Shown here piece after piece: positions 16,551-25,551 of a DNA stretch of 64,000 bases. A program made the translations under genes and the position numbers. Where the stretch lies: the NCBI GenBank assembly GCA_910575835.1, contig CAJTGB010000008.1:1-64000 (forward strand). Reading direction: 5' to 3'. The stretch comes from Lachnospiraceae bacterium. GTDB taxonomy: Bacteria; Bacillota; Clostridia; Lachnospirales; Lachnospiraceae. Position 1 is the stretch's first letter. Each line of letters starts with the position of its first letter. Below the pieces are notes generated by a model, which worked only from the letters and a program-made list of their open reading frames with translations, had not been told where the DNA came from and ran no database searches.

Positions 16551-17324
16551 TTATTCGGCGATCACGACGTCAACGCCCTGTGCACGTATCTGCTCCCGGA
16601 TGTCCATAGGAACAGAGCTGTCTGTTACCAGTACGGAGATATCTGATATCGGGCAGGAGACGAAGAGAGAATCCTTCTCAAATTTGCTGTGGTCTGCCAT
16701 TACGATTACCTTCTTTGACTTGGATATAAGAAGCTGCTTCACGGTATTGATCGCTTCGTGGAATTCCGTCACTCCTGAAGAGGGGGTAATGCTGTCCGCG
16801 CCGCTGATAAAGATATCAATAGAGGCAAAACTGTTCAGAAAATTACTTGCAAAAATCCCGGTAGTGACGATTTCGTCAGAGTCCACCATTCCTCCGATAC
16901 AGTAAACCTTATGACTGGTATTCTTAGCGAGTTCACCTGCGATCAGCAATGAACTTGTAATGATGGAAAGATCTTCTTTTTGGTCAAGAAGATGTGCGAG
17001 CTCATAGGCAGTGGTGCCGATGTCGACGGCAATGATGCTGTGGTCAGGGATATAGTCCAGGGTTTTGGCAGCGATGAGTTCTTTTTCCCTGCGGCATTGC
17101 TTGATTCTTTTTGCCCATTTATCCAGAGTCGCCAGATGTGTATCATTGGGGGCAAGGCGAATACCGCCGTATACTTTTTTTACAATTCCCAGACGTTCTA
17201 ATTCGTTGATATCCCGCCGGACGGTCTCCAGTGATACTTGGAACTTGGTTACCAGTTCACTTGTCTTTAAAGTCTGCTCCTGTTTAAGGAGTGTTACGAT
17301 TTCATGCTGACGTTTATCCTTCAT
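16551..17324 (-). CDS. DeoR-family transcriptional repressor
   Basis: The start was set at the ATG at 17324 (MKDKRQHEIVTLLKQ), preceded by GGAG, giving 257 aa; the longer frame reads through a hydrophobic AT-rich stretch and is unlikely. Residues 1-60 are the DeoR HTH (TLKTSELVTKFQVSLETVRR, then DINELERLGIVKKVYGG). The rest is the DeoRC sugar-phosphate sensing domain (SIIAVDIGTTAYELAHLL). It is divergent from the kinase/dehydrogenase operon, and DeoR proteins such as GlpR typically repress such operons until a phosphorylated intermediate accumulates. Candidate operators are described at 17468. Confidence 0.88.
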   Translation of the reverse strand: MKDKRQHEIVTLLKQEQTLKTSELVTKFQVSLETVRRDINELERLGIVKKVYGGIRLAPNDTHLATLDKWAKRIKQCRREKELIAAKTLDYIPDHSIIAVDIGTTAYELAHLLDQKEDLSIITSSLLIAGELAKNTSHKVYCIGGMVDSDEIVTTGIFASNFLNSFASIDIFISGADSITPSSGVTEFHEAINTVKQLLISKSKKVIVMADHSKFEKDSLFVSCPISDISVLVTDSSVPMDIREQIRAQGVDVVIAE

Positions 17325-17467
17325 AACGAGTCTCCATCCTGAAATTATTAGTATACTGAATATTATAATGAAAAAATAAAATGTTGTCAACAAATGGTCA
17401 AAAACTAATCGAAAGCTATAGTGAATATGTACAAAATTAAAATCGCAATTTTGTAAAAATGCTTTAA

Positions 17468-17582
17468 TTGACAATATTATGACTATATTATATAATATAA
17501 CAACAAAATATAATCATAATAAAGGATAAAAAAATTAATATATATTTGTGATATTTTTATAATATTATGATTAGGTTTGGGG
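17468..17582 (+). promoter_or_regulatory. Consensus promoter with candidate DeoR operators
   Basis: TTGACA (17468-17473) and TATAAT (17491-17496), spaced by 17 bases, form a perfect sigma-A promoter. A TATTATGA motif occurs in the spacer (17475-17482), inverted as AATCATAATA at 17512-17521, and again as TATTATGATT at 17573-17582. Three copies of one motif around a consensus promoter fit repressor binding by the divergent DeoR protein (inference). Confidence 0.6.
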
Positions 17583-17614
17583 AAGCGTGATAATAGAAAA
17601 GAAAGGAGATTTTT

Positions 17615-19117
17615 ATGGAACGGTATTTTATCGGTGTTGATCAGGGGACTACAGGAAGTACAGCTCTTTTGATTGATGAGAACTGGAACGTAGCAGCGAC
17701 GAAAAATGTAGAACATTCACAGATTTATCCGAAGCCGGGATGGGTAGAGCATGATCCGGTTGAGATATGGAATGCGATACAGACGGCGATGGCAGCTGTG
17801 TTGAGAGAAGCGGGCGTTAAGCCGGAGCAGGTTGTTTCGATCGGAATCGATAATCAGGGAGAGACATGCCTGGTTTGGGATAAGAAGACAGGAACGCCGG
17901 TATATAATGCTCTTGTATGGCAGGATCGGAGGACTTCGGAATATGCAGACGAGCTGAATCTCAGATATGGGGATATGATAACGGAGAAGACAGGTCTGGG
18001 ACCGGATGCGTATTTTTCCGCGACGAAGATCAAGTGGATCCTTGATCAAGTGGAGGGAGTTCGTGAGCGTGCCGAGAGGGGAGAACTGATGGCGGGAACA
18101 TTAGATTCTTATCTTATCTGGCGTTTCACAGGCGGAGAAGCGTTTATAACTGATACCAGTACGGCGTCTCGTACGATGATGATGGATATCAGGAAGGGCC
18201 GGTGGGATCAGGAGCTTTTGGATATATATAATATACCGGGAAGCATTCTTCCAGCGATTGAGGATTCGAGTAAGGTATATGGTTATACGACACCGGAGAC
18301 ATTCTTCGGCAGGAAGGTTCCTGTAGCTTCCTGTATTACGGATGCCCTGGCTGCGCTTCTGGCACAGGGGTGCCTGGACAAAGGAGATATTAAGACGACT
18401 TATGGTACAGGCTGCTTCATGTATACGAATCTCGGCGATGAAGTGCGGTATTCAAAGAACGGATTGATCACGGTATCTTCCTGGCAGGTAGGAGGAAAGA
18501 TCAATTATGCGTTTGACGGGGGTGTGTATATTGCTGGAGCGGCTGTTCAGTGGCTGCGGGACAACCTCAGGCTGATCTGGAATTCGGCGGAGACAGAAGA
18601 GATTGCCAATTCTATCAAGGATACGGGAGGACTGTATTTTGTGCCGGCATTTTCCGGGCTTGCGGCACCGCATTGGGATCAGTACGCACGGGGAATGATG
18701 ATCGGCATTACAGGAGGAACATCAAGAGAACATATTGTGAGGGCGACATTGGAGAGCATCGCCTTTCAGGTTTATGACAATGCTCAGGTGATGAAGAAGG
18801 ATTCGGGTTATGATTTTTCAGTCATGAAAGCAGACGGAGGCCCTTCGGTCAACAGATTCCTGATGCAATTCCAGGCAGATATTCTCGGCGTATCAGTGGA
18901 TGTTCCGGTTGTAACAGAGATGACGGCTTACGGTGCGGCGTTTCTGGCTGCATTGGCTGTCGGCGAATTCAGTGGAATAGAGGATATCAGAAGATGCTGG
19001 AAGTTGGGCAGCCGGTATGAGCCAAGGATGAGCAGCAGTGAGAGGGAATTCCGTATCGAACAGTGGCATAATGCTGTAGAGCGCTGCAAAAAATGGGAGA
19101 TTTCGAACAGGAGTTGA
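17615..19117 (+). CDS. FGGY-family kinase, glycerol-kinase-like with altered substrate pocket
   Basis: The 500-aa protein aligns by eye with E. coli GlpK along its whole length (DQGTTGST, YPKPGWVEHDP, TTYGTGCFM). It would phosphorylate a small polyol with ATP. E83, Y133 and D243 match glycerol contacts in GlpK. Two other contacts differ: NQRET is here NQGET (Arg to Gly82), and the Asp-Gln pair is Asp-Ala (Gln to Ala244). The substrate may therefore not be glycerol, although GlpA/GlpB-like genes follow. RBS AAAGGAG; first gene of the operon after the consensus promoter. Erythritol-type kinase is an alternative. Confidence 0.8.
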   Translation: MERYFIGVDQGTTGSTALLIDENWNVAATKNVEHSQIYPKPGWVEHDPVEIWNAIQTAMAAVLREAGVKPEQVVSIGIDNQGETCLVWDKKTGTPVYNALVWQDRRTSEYADELNLRYGDMITEKTGLGPDAYFSATKIKWILDQVEGVRERAERGELMAGTLDSYLIWRFTGGEAFITDTSTASRTMMMDIRKGRWDQELLDIYNIPGSILPAIEDSSKVYGYTTPETFFGRKVPVASCITDALAALLAQGCLDKGDIKTTYGTGCFMYTNLGDEVRYSKNGLITVSSWQVGGKINYAFDGGVYIAGAAVQWLRDNLRLIWNSAETEEIANSIKDTGGLYFVPAFSGLAAPHWDQYARGMMIGITGGTSREHIVRATLESIAFQVYDNAQVMKKDSGYDFSVMKADGGPSVNRFLMQFQADILGVSVDVPVVTEMTAYGAAFLAALAVGEFSGIEDIRRCWKLGSRYEPRMSSSEREFRIEQWHNAVERCKKWEISNRS

Positions 19118-19121
19118 GACT

Positions 19122-20585
19122 ATGGATTACAAGAGTGATATCGTGATAATCGGAGCAGGTGCGGTAGGCGTGGCCATTGCCAGAGAATTTGCAAAATATA
19201 AGAAAAAAGTAATTGTAGTAGATAAAAGAGACGATGTGGGAGGAGACGCTTCTAAGTCTAACAGTTCGATCATATGCAGCGGATTTGACTGTCCGCCGCA
19301 CACATTAGAATCCGAATTGTGTCTGGCATCGCGGGCGATGATTGACAGGGTTGCAAAAGAATTAGATATTCCGTTTAAGGTTTGCGGGGCTATCATGCCG
19401 GCGGTTACGCAGGAACAGATGGATATACTGCCTCAGATTTACAGGGATGCCTATGAGAATCATGTTTATGATGTGGAATATATCTCTGCAGACGAGATTC
19501 TTAAGATAGAGCCGGAAGTGAATCCGGATGTGCTCGGAGGACTCTATATTCCGCGTGATGCAGTGATCGATCCTTTCTTGTTTGTGGTCGCTGAAGCTGA
19601 GAATGCAGCGGTTAACGGCGTTGAATTTCTGTTGGATGCGGTCGTGACGGAGATCAATGTACGGAATGGGAAGGTACGGGAGGTCGAGACATCGAGGGGA
19701 ACGATTGAGACGGATTATGTGATCAACGCAGCGGGGCTTTACTGTGACGAGATTGCCAGGATGGCCGGTGAAGGCGGAGATTTCACGGTTAAGCCCAGAA
19801 AAGGGCAGTTCTATATTCTGGATAAAAATACGCCTTGTAAGACATCCCATATCATATATCCGATCCCGACACCGGAGACAAGAGGAAAGCTGCTGCTGCA
19901 GACGGTTCACGGCAATATGCTTCTTGGGCCGACCGCGGAAGATCTGGAAGATAAGGAGGATCACAGTGTAACAGCTTGCGAACTGGAAGAGGTGGAGAGA
20001 GACTGCAGACGCCTTGTGCCGAATATATGCGTACAGGATGCGGTCACACAATATTGCGGACTCAGGCCGAATCGGATACCGGCGGGATTCCATATTGGGT
20101 TTGGTGAAAAGACAGAAGGGTATTTTGGAATATCAGGTGTGCGTTCAACCGGAATCTCCACGTCTCTCGGTATTGCAAAATACGTCGTACATCAGTTTGA
20201 AGAGGCAGGTGTACCGCTGGAACGCAATTATGCTTTTGATCCGGTGCGCAGAGGGATTGAGAGGTTCTCGGAAGCGGACGACAGGAGAAAGGCGGAATTG
20301 ATCCGAGAGAATCCGCTCTACGGACGTGTGATCTGCAGATGCGAGACTGTGACCGAGGCGGAGATTGTGGAGGCAATTCGAAGGCCGGTCGGAGCGAAGA
20401 CTGTGGATGCTGTGAAAAGACGTGTGAGAGCCGGAACCGGACGCTGTCAGGGAGGATTCTGCACGCCCAAGGTAATAGAGATCCTGGCCAGGGAATTAAG
20501 AATACCGGTGACGGAAGTTCGGAAGAATCTGCTTGGGTCCAATATGCTGAGCGGAATGCTTCGCGAAGAAAAGGGGAGATTGTGA
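19122..20585 (+). CDS. GlpA-like FAD-dependent glycerol-3-phosphate dehydrogenase with [2Fe-2S] domain
   Basis: The 487-aa protein starts with the FAD Rossmann motif (VIIGAGAVGVAIAREFAKY) and has a DAO-fold oxidoreductase body ending in SGVRSTGISTSLGIA. A BFD-like [2Fe-2S] domain lies at about 410-460, with CRC and GRCQGGFC cysteines. This is the architecture of the anaerobic catalytic subunit GlpA. It should oxidise the phosphorylated product of the kinase (G3P to DHAP if the substrate is glycerol) and pass electrons to the next two gene products. It starts four bases after the kinase stop and overlaps the next gene by one base (TGATG). Confidence 0.85.
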   Translation: MDYKSDIVIIGAGAVGVAIAREFAKYKKKVIVVDKRDDVGGDASKSNSSIICSGFDCPPHTLESELCLASRAMIDRVAKELDIPFKVCGAIMPAVTQEQMDILPQIYRDAYENHVYDVEYISADEILKIEPEVNPDVLGGLYIPRDAVIDPFLFVVAEAENAAVNGVEFLLDAVVTEINVRNGKVREVETSRGTIETDYVINAAGLYCDEIARMAGEGGDFTVKPRKGQFYILDKNTPCKTSHIIYPIPTPETRGKLLLQTVHGNMLLGPTAEDLEDKEDHSVTACELEEVERDCRRLVPNICVQDAVTQYCGLRPNRIPAGFHIGFGEKTEGYFGISGVRSTGISTSLGIAKYVVHQFEEAGVPLERNYAFDPVRRGIERFSEADDRRKAELIRENPLYGRVICRCETVTEAEIVEAIRRPVGAKTVDAVKRRVRAGTGRCQGGFCTPKVIEILARELRIPVTEVRKNLLGSNMLSGMLREEKGRL

Positions 20586-21931
20586 TGCAGGAAAAAAGAT
20601 ATGATTTTGAAGTGGCAGTGATCGGTGCGGGGCCTGCCGGATTGGCAGCAGCCATTGCGGCCAGGAGGCAGGGCGCCAAGAAGGTGATCATCATAGAGCG
20701 TGATACGGCGCCCGGCGGAATTCTTCAGCAGTGTATTCACGCAGGATTTGGATTGTCCTATTTTCAGAAGGAGCTGACCGGACCGGAATATGCGGGACGC
20801 TTCATTAAGCAGGCAAAAGAGGAAGGGGTGGAATTGCTGTTAGACAGCATGGTGCTGAATATAGAAGAGGACGGTACTATATTATGCAGTAATCCGGGAA
20901 AAGGATTGGTGTATGTCCGTGCGGGCGCTGTGGTACTTGCTATGGGATGCAGAGAAAGAACGAGATTCAATCTGAGGATTCCCGGGACACGTCCAGCCGG
21001 TGTCTATACGGCAGGAGCCGCTCAGAGATTGATCAACCGGCAGAATGAGATGGTGGGGAAGAAGGTTGTAATCCTGGGCTCTGGGGATATTGGGATGATC
21101 ATGGCCCGCCGAATGACACTGGAAGGGGCAAAGGTAGAAGCGGTAGTTGAGATTATGGATTATCTTGCCGGGTTAACCCGGAACAAGGTACAATGTCTGG
21201 ATGATTTTGACATCCCATTGCTGCTTGGGCATACTGTGACGAGAATTACTGGAGAGTATAGAGTAGAAGGCGTCTGGATCGCACAGGTGGATGAACATAG
21301 GAGACCGGATCTTTCTACGGAACGATTCATTGCGTGTGACACGTTACTTCTGTCGGTTGGGCTGCTGCCGGAGAACGAGCTGACACGGGCGGCAGGGATC
21401 CGTATGTCCGCGGCTACGAATGGTCCCATGATCAATCAGTATATGCAGACATCCCGCGCGGACATCTTTGCCTGCGGAAATGTTGTGCATGTCAACGATC
21501 TGGCGGATAATGTGTCAGCAGAGAGCGAGCTTGCCGGCCGGTCTGCTGCAAGATATGTGTTGGAAGGATTTCCAAAAAGGAATAGAGAGATACCCTGTAC
21601 GGCAGGATCAGGAATCCGGTATGTCTGTCCTCAGATGTTGTCGGTCAGGGAAGAGGAAGATGCTGATTGCAAGGAAGACCAAGGAGACGGCAGGAAGATT
21701 GAAGGCTGTGGAACAATAACCGGAGACCGTGAAGAGATAAGGCTGTATTTCCGGGTTAAAGCGCCCGGTGCGAAGACAACTTTGACCGCCTGGTGCGGCG
21801 GACGGGTTATAGCTGAAAGGACAGTACGCAGGGTGAACCCGGGGGAGATGGAACATATAGATATCCATGCAGAGATTCTGACGGGAGCAGAAGATACAGA
21901 GATTACAGTTGAAGCAAGGGAGGTTGGATAA
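20585..21931 (+). CDS. FAD/NAD(P)-dependent oxidoreductase, GlpB-partner type
   Basis: The start was set at the ATG at 20585, overlapping the previous stop and preceded by AAGGGGAG; 448 aa. It has two dinucleotide folds (VAVIGAGPAGLAAAIAARRQ and VVILGSGDIGMIMARRM) and the typical ERDTAPGGILQQCIHAGFG motif. The C-terminal about 100 residues form a small beta-rich extension after a polar linker. It probably takes electrons from the GlpA-like subunit to NAD(P) or a quinone-independent acceptor. The GlpA-like/oxidoreductase/DUF1667 trio is a known gene order in Firmicutes. Confidence 0.82.
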   Translation: MQEKRYDFEVAVIGAGPAGLAAAIAARRQGAKKVIIIERDTAPGGILQQCIHAGFGLSYFQKELTGPEYAGRFIKQAKEEGVELLLDSMVLNIEEDGTILCSNPGKGLVYVRAGAVVLAMGCRERTRFNLRIPGTRPAGVYTAGAAQRLINRQNEMVGKKVVILGSGDIGMIMARRMTLEGAKVEAVVEIMDYLAGLTRNKVQCLDDFDIPLLLGHTVTRITGEYRVEGVWIAQVDEHRRPDLSTERFIACDTLLLSVGLLPENELTRAAGIRMSAATNGPMINQYMQTSRADIFACGNVVHVNDLADNVSAESELAGRSAARYVLEGFPKRNREIPCTAGSGIRYVCPQMLSVREEEDADCKEDQGDGRKIEGCGTITGDREEIRLYFRVKAPGAKTTLTAWCGGRVIAERTVRRVNPGEMEHIDIHAEILTGAEDTEITVEAREVG

Positions 21932-21933
21932 GA

Positions 21934-22311
21934 ATGCGTGAGCAAGAGATTATATGCACGATCTGTCCTGCGGGATGTCATATACAAGTATCCGGCCAGG
22001 GACAGGATATCAAGAGTATAGAGGGATATTCTTGTCCAAGAGGGAAGGAGTATGCTGAGAATGAATTCCTCTGTCCGGTTCGTACTCTGACGACAACTGT
22101 AAAAGTAGATGGGGCAGAGGAGCCGCTGCTTGCTGTTCGGACGGCTAAGCCAATTCCGAAGTCGAAGCTGTTCGAGTGTATGGATATTATCCGAAAGGAA
22201 CGGTTCCGGGTTCCGATCGAACAATATCAGGTTTTGATCAAAGATCTAGCCGGAACGGGAATTGATCTGATCGCATGTTCAGAACGGAAGGGAGATCCTT
22301 ATGACATTTAA
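21934..22311 (+). CDS. DUF1667 domain protein, GlpC-replacing iron-sulfur subunit
   Basis: The 125-aa protein carries ICTICPAGCHI near the N-terminus and further cysteines (YSCPRGKEYAENEFLCPVR), a CxxC...C...C pattern fitting a metal or Fe-S site. DUF1667 proteins commonly follow GlpA/GlpB-like genes and are presumed to be a small electron-transfer subunit. RBS GGAGG precedes the ATG. The end overlaps the next gene by 11 bases, so expression is coupled. Role is inferred from family and context. Confidence 0.8.
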   Translation: MREQEIICTICPAGCHIQVSGQGQDIKSIEGYSCPRGKEYAENEFLCPVRTLTTTVKVDGAEEPLLAVRTAKPIPKSKLFECMDIIRKERFRVPIEQYQVLIKDLAGTGIDLIACSERKGDPYDI

Positions 22312-23389
22312 TGATATCATTTTATGGATTGTTGCAATTGGCGTTATAATTGGCGGTATAGATAAACTGATAGGTAATAGGTTTGGGTTGGGTCAGAAAT
22401 TCGACGAAGGATTTCAGGCAATGGGAGATCTGGCTCTTGCAGTAGCAGGAATCGTTGTTCTTGCGCCTGTCCTGGCAAATTGGCTTCAGCCGGCCCTTGT
22501 ATCCTTATTTGGTCTGTTTCATGCAGATCCGTCCATGTTCGCTTCTATTATTGCGAATGATATGGGAGGATATTCCCTGGCTATGTCACTGGCCAAAGAC
22601 TATGAGGTCGGGCTGATGTCGGGGTGCATTACGGCCTCCATGCTTGGATGCACCCTTGTATTTTCTCTTCCTGTAGGGTTGGGGCTGATTGAAAAGGAAG
22701 ATAAAGGATATTTTTGCCAGGGGTTGCTGATCGGTCTGATCACAGTCCCGGTTGGAAGCATGATAGGCGGTATGGCGGCTGGTTTTGTACCGTCCAAGGT
22801 ATTGGTCAATAATGTACCTATCATCATTCTGTCCGTGATTCTGGCAATCGGCCTTAAAGCGGCGCCGGACGCTATGAACAAAGGAACCAGCGCATTTGGG
22901 ACGTTTATTGGATGGCTTGCGGTAATCGGAATCATCATCGGAGCATTTACCCATCTGACAGGTGTTACGATACCCCTGTTCGAAAGTGCAGATACGGTGA
23001 TGGCAGCTATGGAGATCGTAGCAAGCATTGTGATCGTTCTATGCGGTATCCTGCCGGTATTAGAGCTTTTGACAAAGCTTCTGAATAAAGCCCTGACACT
23101 TTTTGGAAAGCTGCTTGGAATCGATTCCGTATCTGCAGGAGGGCTGGTATTTTCTCTGGCAAATTCGGTCCCGGTCTATGGGATGATCAAAAATATGGGG
23201 AGAAGAGGAAAGGTTATCAATGTAGCCTGGCTTGTTCCGGCAACAGCGGCATTGGGCGATCATCTGGGATTTACTGCAGGTGTGGAGCCAAAGATGATCA
23301 CACCGATGATTATAGGAAAGCTGTCCGCAGGTGTATGTGCAATCATTATTGCATGTGTCATGACAAGGTCATGGAAAGAGACGGAATAA
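22301..23389 (+). CDS. EutH-like ethanolamine/small-polyol permease
   Basis: The 362-aa membrane protein has 10 or so hydrophobic segments and matches EutH blocks from memory: FDEGFQAMGDLALAVAG, DPSMFASIIANDMGGY, RGKVINVAW and ALGDHLGFTAG. EutH imports ethanolamine in enteric and other bacteria. Here no other eut gene or microcompartment shell gene is nearby; instead it is the last gene of a kinase/GlpA-like operon, in the place usually taken by GlpF. It may import the polyol used by the operon. Translational overlap with DUF1667 supports a shared role. Confidence 0.82.
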   Translation: MTFNDIILWIVAIGVIIGGIDKLIGNRFGLGQKFDEGFQAMGDLALAVAGIVVLAPVLANWLQPALVSLFGLFHADPSMFASIIANDMGGYSLAMSLAKDYEVGLMSGCITASMLGCTLVFSLPVGLGLIEKEDKGYFCQGLLIGLITVPVGSMIGGMAAGFVPSKVLVNNVPIIILSVILAIGLKAAPDAMNKGTSAFGTFIGWLAVIGIIIGAFTHLTGVTIPLFESADTVMAAMEIVASIVIVLCGILPVLELLTKLLNKALTLFGKLLGIDSVSAGGLVFSLANSVPVYGMIKNMGRRGKVINVAWLVPATAALGDHLGFTAGVEPKMITPMIIGKLSAGVCAIIIACVMTRSWKETE

Positions 23390-23428
23390 TTGGGTTTAGC
23401 TTTGCGATCATGTGTTTGTATATAGTAA

Positions 23429-23448
23429 CGGGCGGCGTCCGTCGCCCG
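23429..23448. terminator. Hairpin between convergent genes
   Basis: CGGGCG and CGCCCG pair around an 8-base loop, 40 bases after the permease stop and just beyond the end of the HxlR remnant. No strong T run is present on either side. Confidence 0.45.
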
Positions 23449-23465
23449 AAGGGCATGAAGTTGCT

Positions 23466-23797
23466 TCACTCTTTATTGTTTTCGCCCCAGACACATAACT
23501 GGTCTAAAACAGTCATCAGGGATTCGCCCCTGTTGCTTAGGCTGTATTCCACCTTTGGGGGATTTGGGGATATTCTTTTCGGATAATCAGCCGGTCGGCC
23601 TCCAGCTCTTTGAGATCGCTGCTTAATGTCTTGTCTGATACATTTTTCAGATATCGTTTTAATTCGTTAAATCTTACGACTTCGAATTCCATCAGGCAAT
23701 AGAGGATGACCATCTTATGTTTGCCGGATATCAGAGATAATGTATAGCTGAATCCGGTATCCTCAAAATTCGCTTTTTCAATATAATTCTTTATCAT
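23466..23797 (-). pseudogene. HxlR-family regulator with a one-base frameshift
   Basis: The first 80 codons read as an HxlR/MarR-type winged helix (VVRFNELKRYLKNVSDKTLS, then SDLKELEADRLIIRKEYPQIP). After the C run the frame goes to a premature TAA at codon 87. Shifting by one base after five C (minus strand; plus-strand G run 23557-23561) restores the expected C-terminus PKVEYSLSNRGESLMTVLDQ and LCVWGENNKE, ending at 23466. A six-C run would repair the gene to about 110 aa, normal for HxlR. Deletion is either real or a sequencing error. It is divergent from the flavin reductase gene and probably regulates it. Confidence 0.8.
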
Positions 23798-23817
23798 TTT
23801 ATACTTCCTTCAATGAT

Positions 23818-23842
23818 AGTACCTATCTAATAAGATAGTACT
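23818..23842. promoter_or_regulatory. Dyad operator between HxlR and flavin reductase genes
   Basis: AGTACCTATCT and AGATAGTACT form an inverted repeat with one bulged base around a short AT centre. It lies 21 bases upstream of the HxlR start in the divergent intergenic region, the usual position of an HxlR-family operator. The motif GATAGTAC occurs twice. Confidence 0.5.
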
Positions 23843-23924
23843 TGTATATTTTCTGTTACTGGCTATAATTATATAAGAGGATAGGAGTCCTGTCAATTCT
23901 AATAGAAGAAAAGAGGTAATGACA

Positions 23925-24491
23925 ATGAGAAAGAAACTTAATATCACCGAAGGTATTTTTCCAATGCCTGTTTTAATGGTAGCAACGTACAATGAAGACG
24001 GCGGTATTAATGTTATGAATGCCGCTTGGGGAACTATGCAGGAGAGAGGCAGAGTGGCGCTTAATCTGACGGAAACGCACAAGACAGTGAAGAATATCAA
24101 GGCAAGAGGCGCATTTACCGTAAGCATTGCTGATGCGGCGCATGTGATCGAGGCGGATTATTTTGGCGTTGAGTCCGGTAACCGGACTGCAGATAAATTT
24201 GAAAACAGCGGACTTACTGCATCAACAGCTGAATTGGTGGACGCGCCGGTTATCAATGAATTTCCGCTCTGTTTAGAGTGTGAATTTATCGAATATCAGA
24301 ATAATGAATATGGATGCGGTGTGATCGGTAAAGTGGTGAATGTCACCGCAGATGAACGTGTCATGGTTGGAGATAAGATTGATATGGATCTGGTAAATGC
24401 CATTGCTTTTGATCCTTACACGCATGGTTATTATAAGGTAGGCGAAAGAGTGGGAGAAGCCTTCAAAGATGGCTTGCAGCTTAAAAAGTGA
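23925..24491 (+). CDS. Flavin reductase-like FMN-binding protein (flavoredoxin family)
   Basis: The start is at the second ATG (23925; RBS AGAGG eight bases upstream), giving 188 aa; the upstream ATG at 23919 is too close to the RBS. The sequence has the family pattern: PMPVLMVATYNEDGGINVMNA, ETHKTVKNIKARGAFTVSI and a C-terminal FDPYTHGYYKVGERVG. Members bind FMN and carry out electron transfer or NAD(P)H-flavin reduction. HxlR regulators are often divergent from such genes and respond to electrophiles. Confidence 0.85.
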   Translation: MRKKLNITEGIFPMPVLMVATYNEDGGINVMNAAWGTMQERGRVALNLTETHKTVKNIKARGAFTVSIADAAHVIEADYFGVESGNRTADKFENSGLTASTAELVDAPVINEFPLCLECEFIEYQNNEYGCGVIGKVVNVTADERVMVGDKIDMDLVNAIAFDPYTHGYYKVGERVGEAFKDGLQLKK

Positions 24492-24639
24492 TATTGTATT
24501 TTTGATATCATAGTTTGGCGGAAAGCAATCCGTAATCTGCAGCGGAGACCATGAAATAATCTGTGACTCTTTTATTTTTTTACCAAACAATATATAATAA
24601 GGTTAATAGTAAATAAAAATTAGTCAGGAGAAAGATGCT

Positions 24640-25308
24640 ATGGATATGACAAAATTTGAATGGACGAGAGAACCAGAGAAATATCGCATTGACAGTGGGA
24701 AAGTGGAGATTGTTACAGCACCTCATACTGATTTGTGGCAAAGAACTTATTATCATTTTCAAAATGATACTGCGCCAGTGTTTCAAATGGAAACGGATGA
24801 AAAATTTTTCAGCTTTGCTGTAAAAACTGATTTTTCTGAAAGCCACCACCGATTTGACCAATGCGGTATTGTTATGTATTTAGACAGTGAAAATTGGCTG
24901 AAAGGCTCTGTTGAATATGAGAATGAAGATTTTCAGCATTTAGGCAGTGTCGTAACGAATGGCGGATATTCTGACTGGGCTACTACTGCCATTTCTTCTT
25001 CTGTCAAATCCATGTGGTATCGGTTTAGCCGCCGTGAAGATGATTACTGTATTGAATGTTCTGAAGACGGCATCAAATTTAATCAAATGCGTATATGCCA
25101 TATGAATAAGGGTGGTGGTAGAATCAAGTTCGGTATCTATGCCTGCTCGCCGGAAGATTCTTCTTTCAAAGCTGTTTTTACCGATATGAAGTTTACCGAA
25201 TGTCAATGGAAGGCGCATAACGGTCAGCAGCCAGACGAAAGACCTTTAGCAGCCCTTTCCGGCCGCTGTCTCAATAAAACCATCTTCCAGCAGGATATCA
25301 TACGCTAA
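24640..25308 (+). CDS. DUF1349 family protein, concanavalin-like fold
   Basis: The 222-aa cytoplasmic protein has the DUF1349 pattern: DLWQRTYYHFQNDTAPVFQM, DQCGIVMYLDSENWLKGSVE and a C-terminal KFGIYACSPEDSSFKA. The family is related to YesU-like and has a lectin-like beta-sandwich predicted to bind carbohydrate; its enzymatic role is not established. RBS CAGGAG precedes the ATG. The gene stands alone between the flavin reductase gene and a region of remnants. The 24492-24639 gap holds only a small TGATAT/ATATCA hairpin. Confidence 0.78.
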   Translation: MDMTKFEWTREPEKYRIDSGKVEIVTAPHTDLWQRTYYHFQNDTAPVFQMETDEKFFSFAVKTDFSESHHRFDQCGIVMYLDSENWLKGSVEYENEDFQHLGSVVTNGGYSDWATTAISSSVKSMWYRFSRREDDYCIECSEDGIKFNQMRICHMNKGGGRIKFGIYACSPEDSSFKAVFTDMKFTECQWKAHNGQQPDERPLAALSGRCLNKTIFQQDIIR

Positions 25309-25327
25309 AAAATAGATGACTTAGCTC

Positions 25328-25474
25328 TTAGCATAAATCATCTATCTTAGGCATTGCTTTTCTGTAGCTTATGTTGACCTTAAAATCTATCAATGGAGAC
25401 ATATTATGGGCATCTGCATAACTCCTCTTAAAATCCGGAAGCTGTGCCGAGGCATATCCCTTAAAATAATATAC
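25328..25474 (-). other. Open frame remnant, unrecognised
   Basis: A minus-strand frame of about 48 codons between a TGA and a TAA has protein-like composition (SAQLPDFKRSYADAHNMSPL) but no start codon. It lies in the gene-poor stretch 25309-25710 together with a terminator and a truncated kinase. It may be the C-terminal fragment of a lost gene. I do not recognise it. Confidence 0.25.
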
Positions 25475-25551
25475 TCAGAAGAAAAATTTTTCCGCTGTAT
25501 CATTTTGCGGACATTACCCTGCTAAACTATAGAGAATGAAAATTGCAGGCA

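Noticed and set aside
17325-17474. Upstream extension of the DeoR gene to 17474
   Set aside because: The extra 50 residues come from AT-rich DNA encoding a hydrophobic stretch, lie over the promoter region, and lack an RBS; the ATG at 17324 has GGAG at the right distance.
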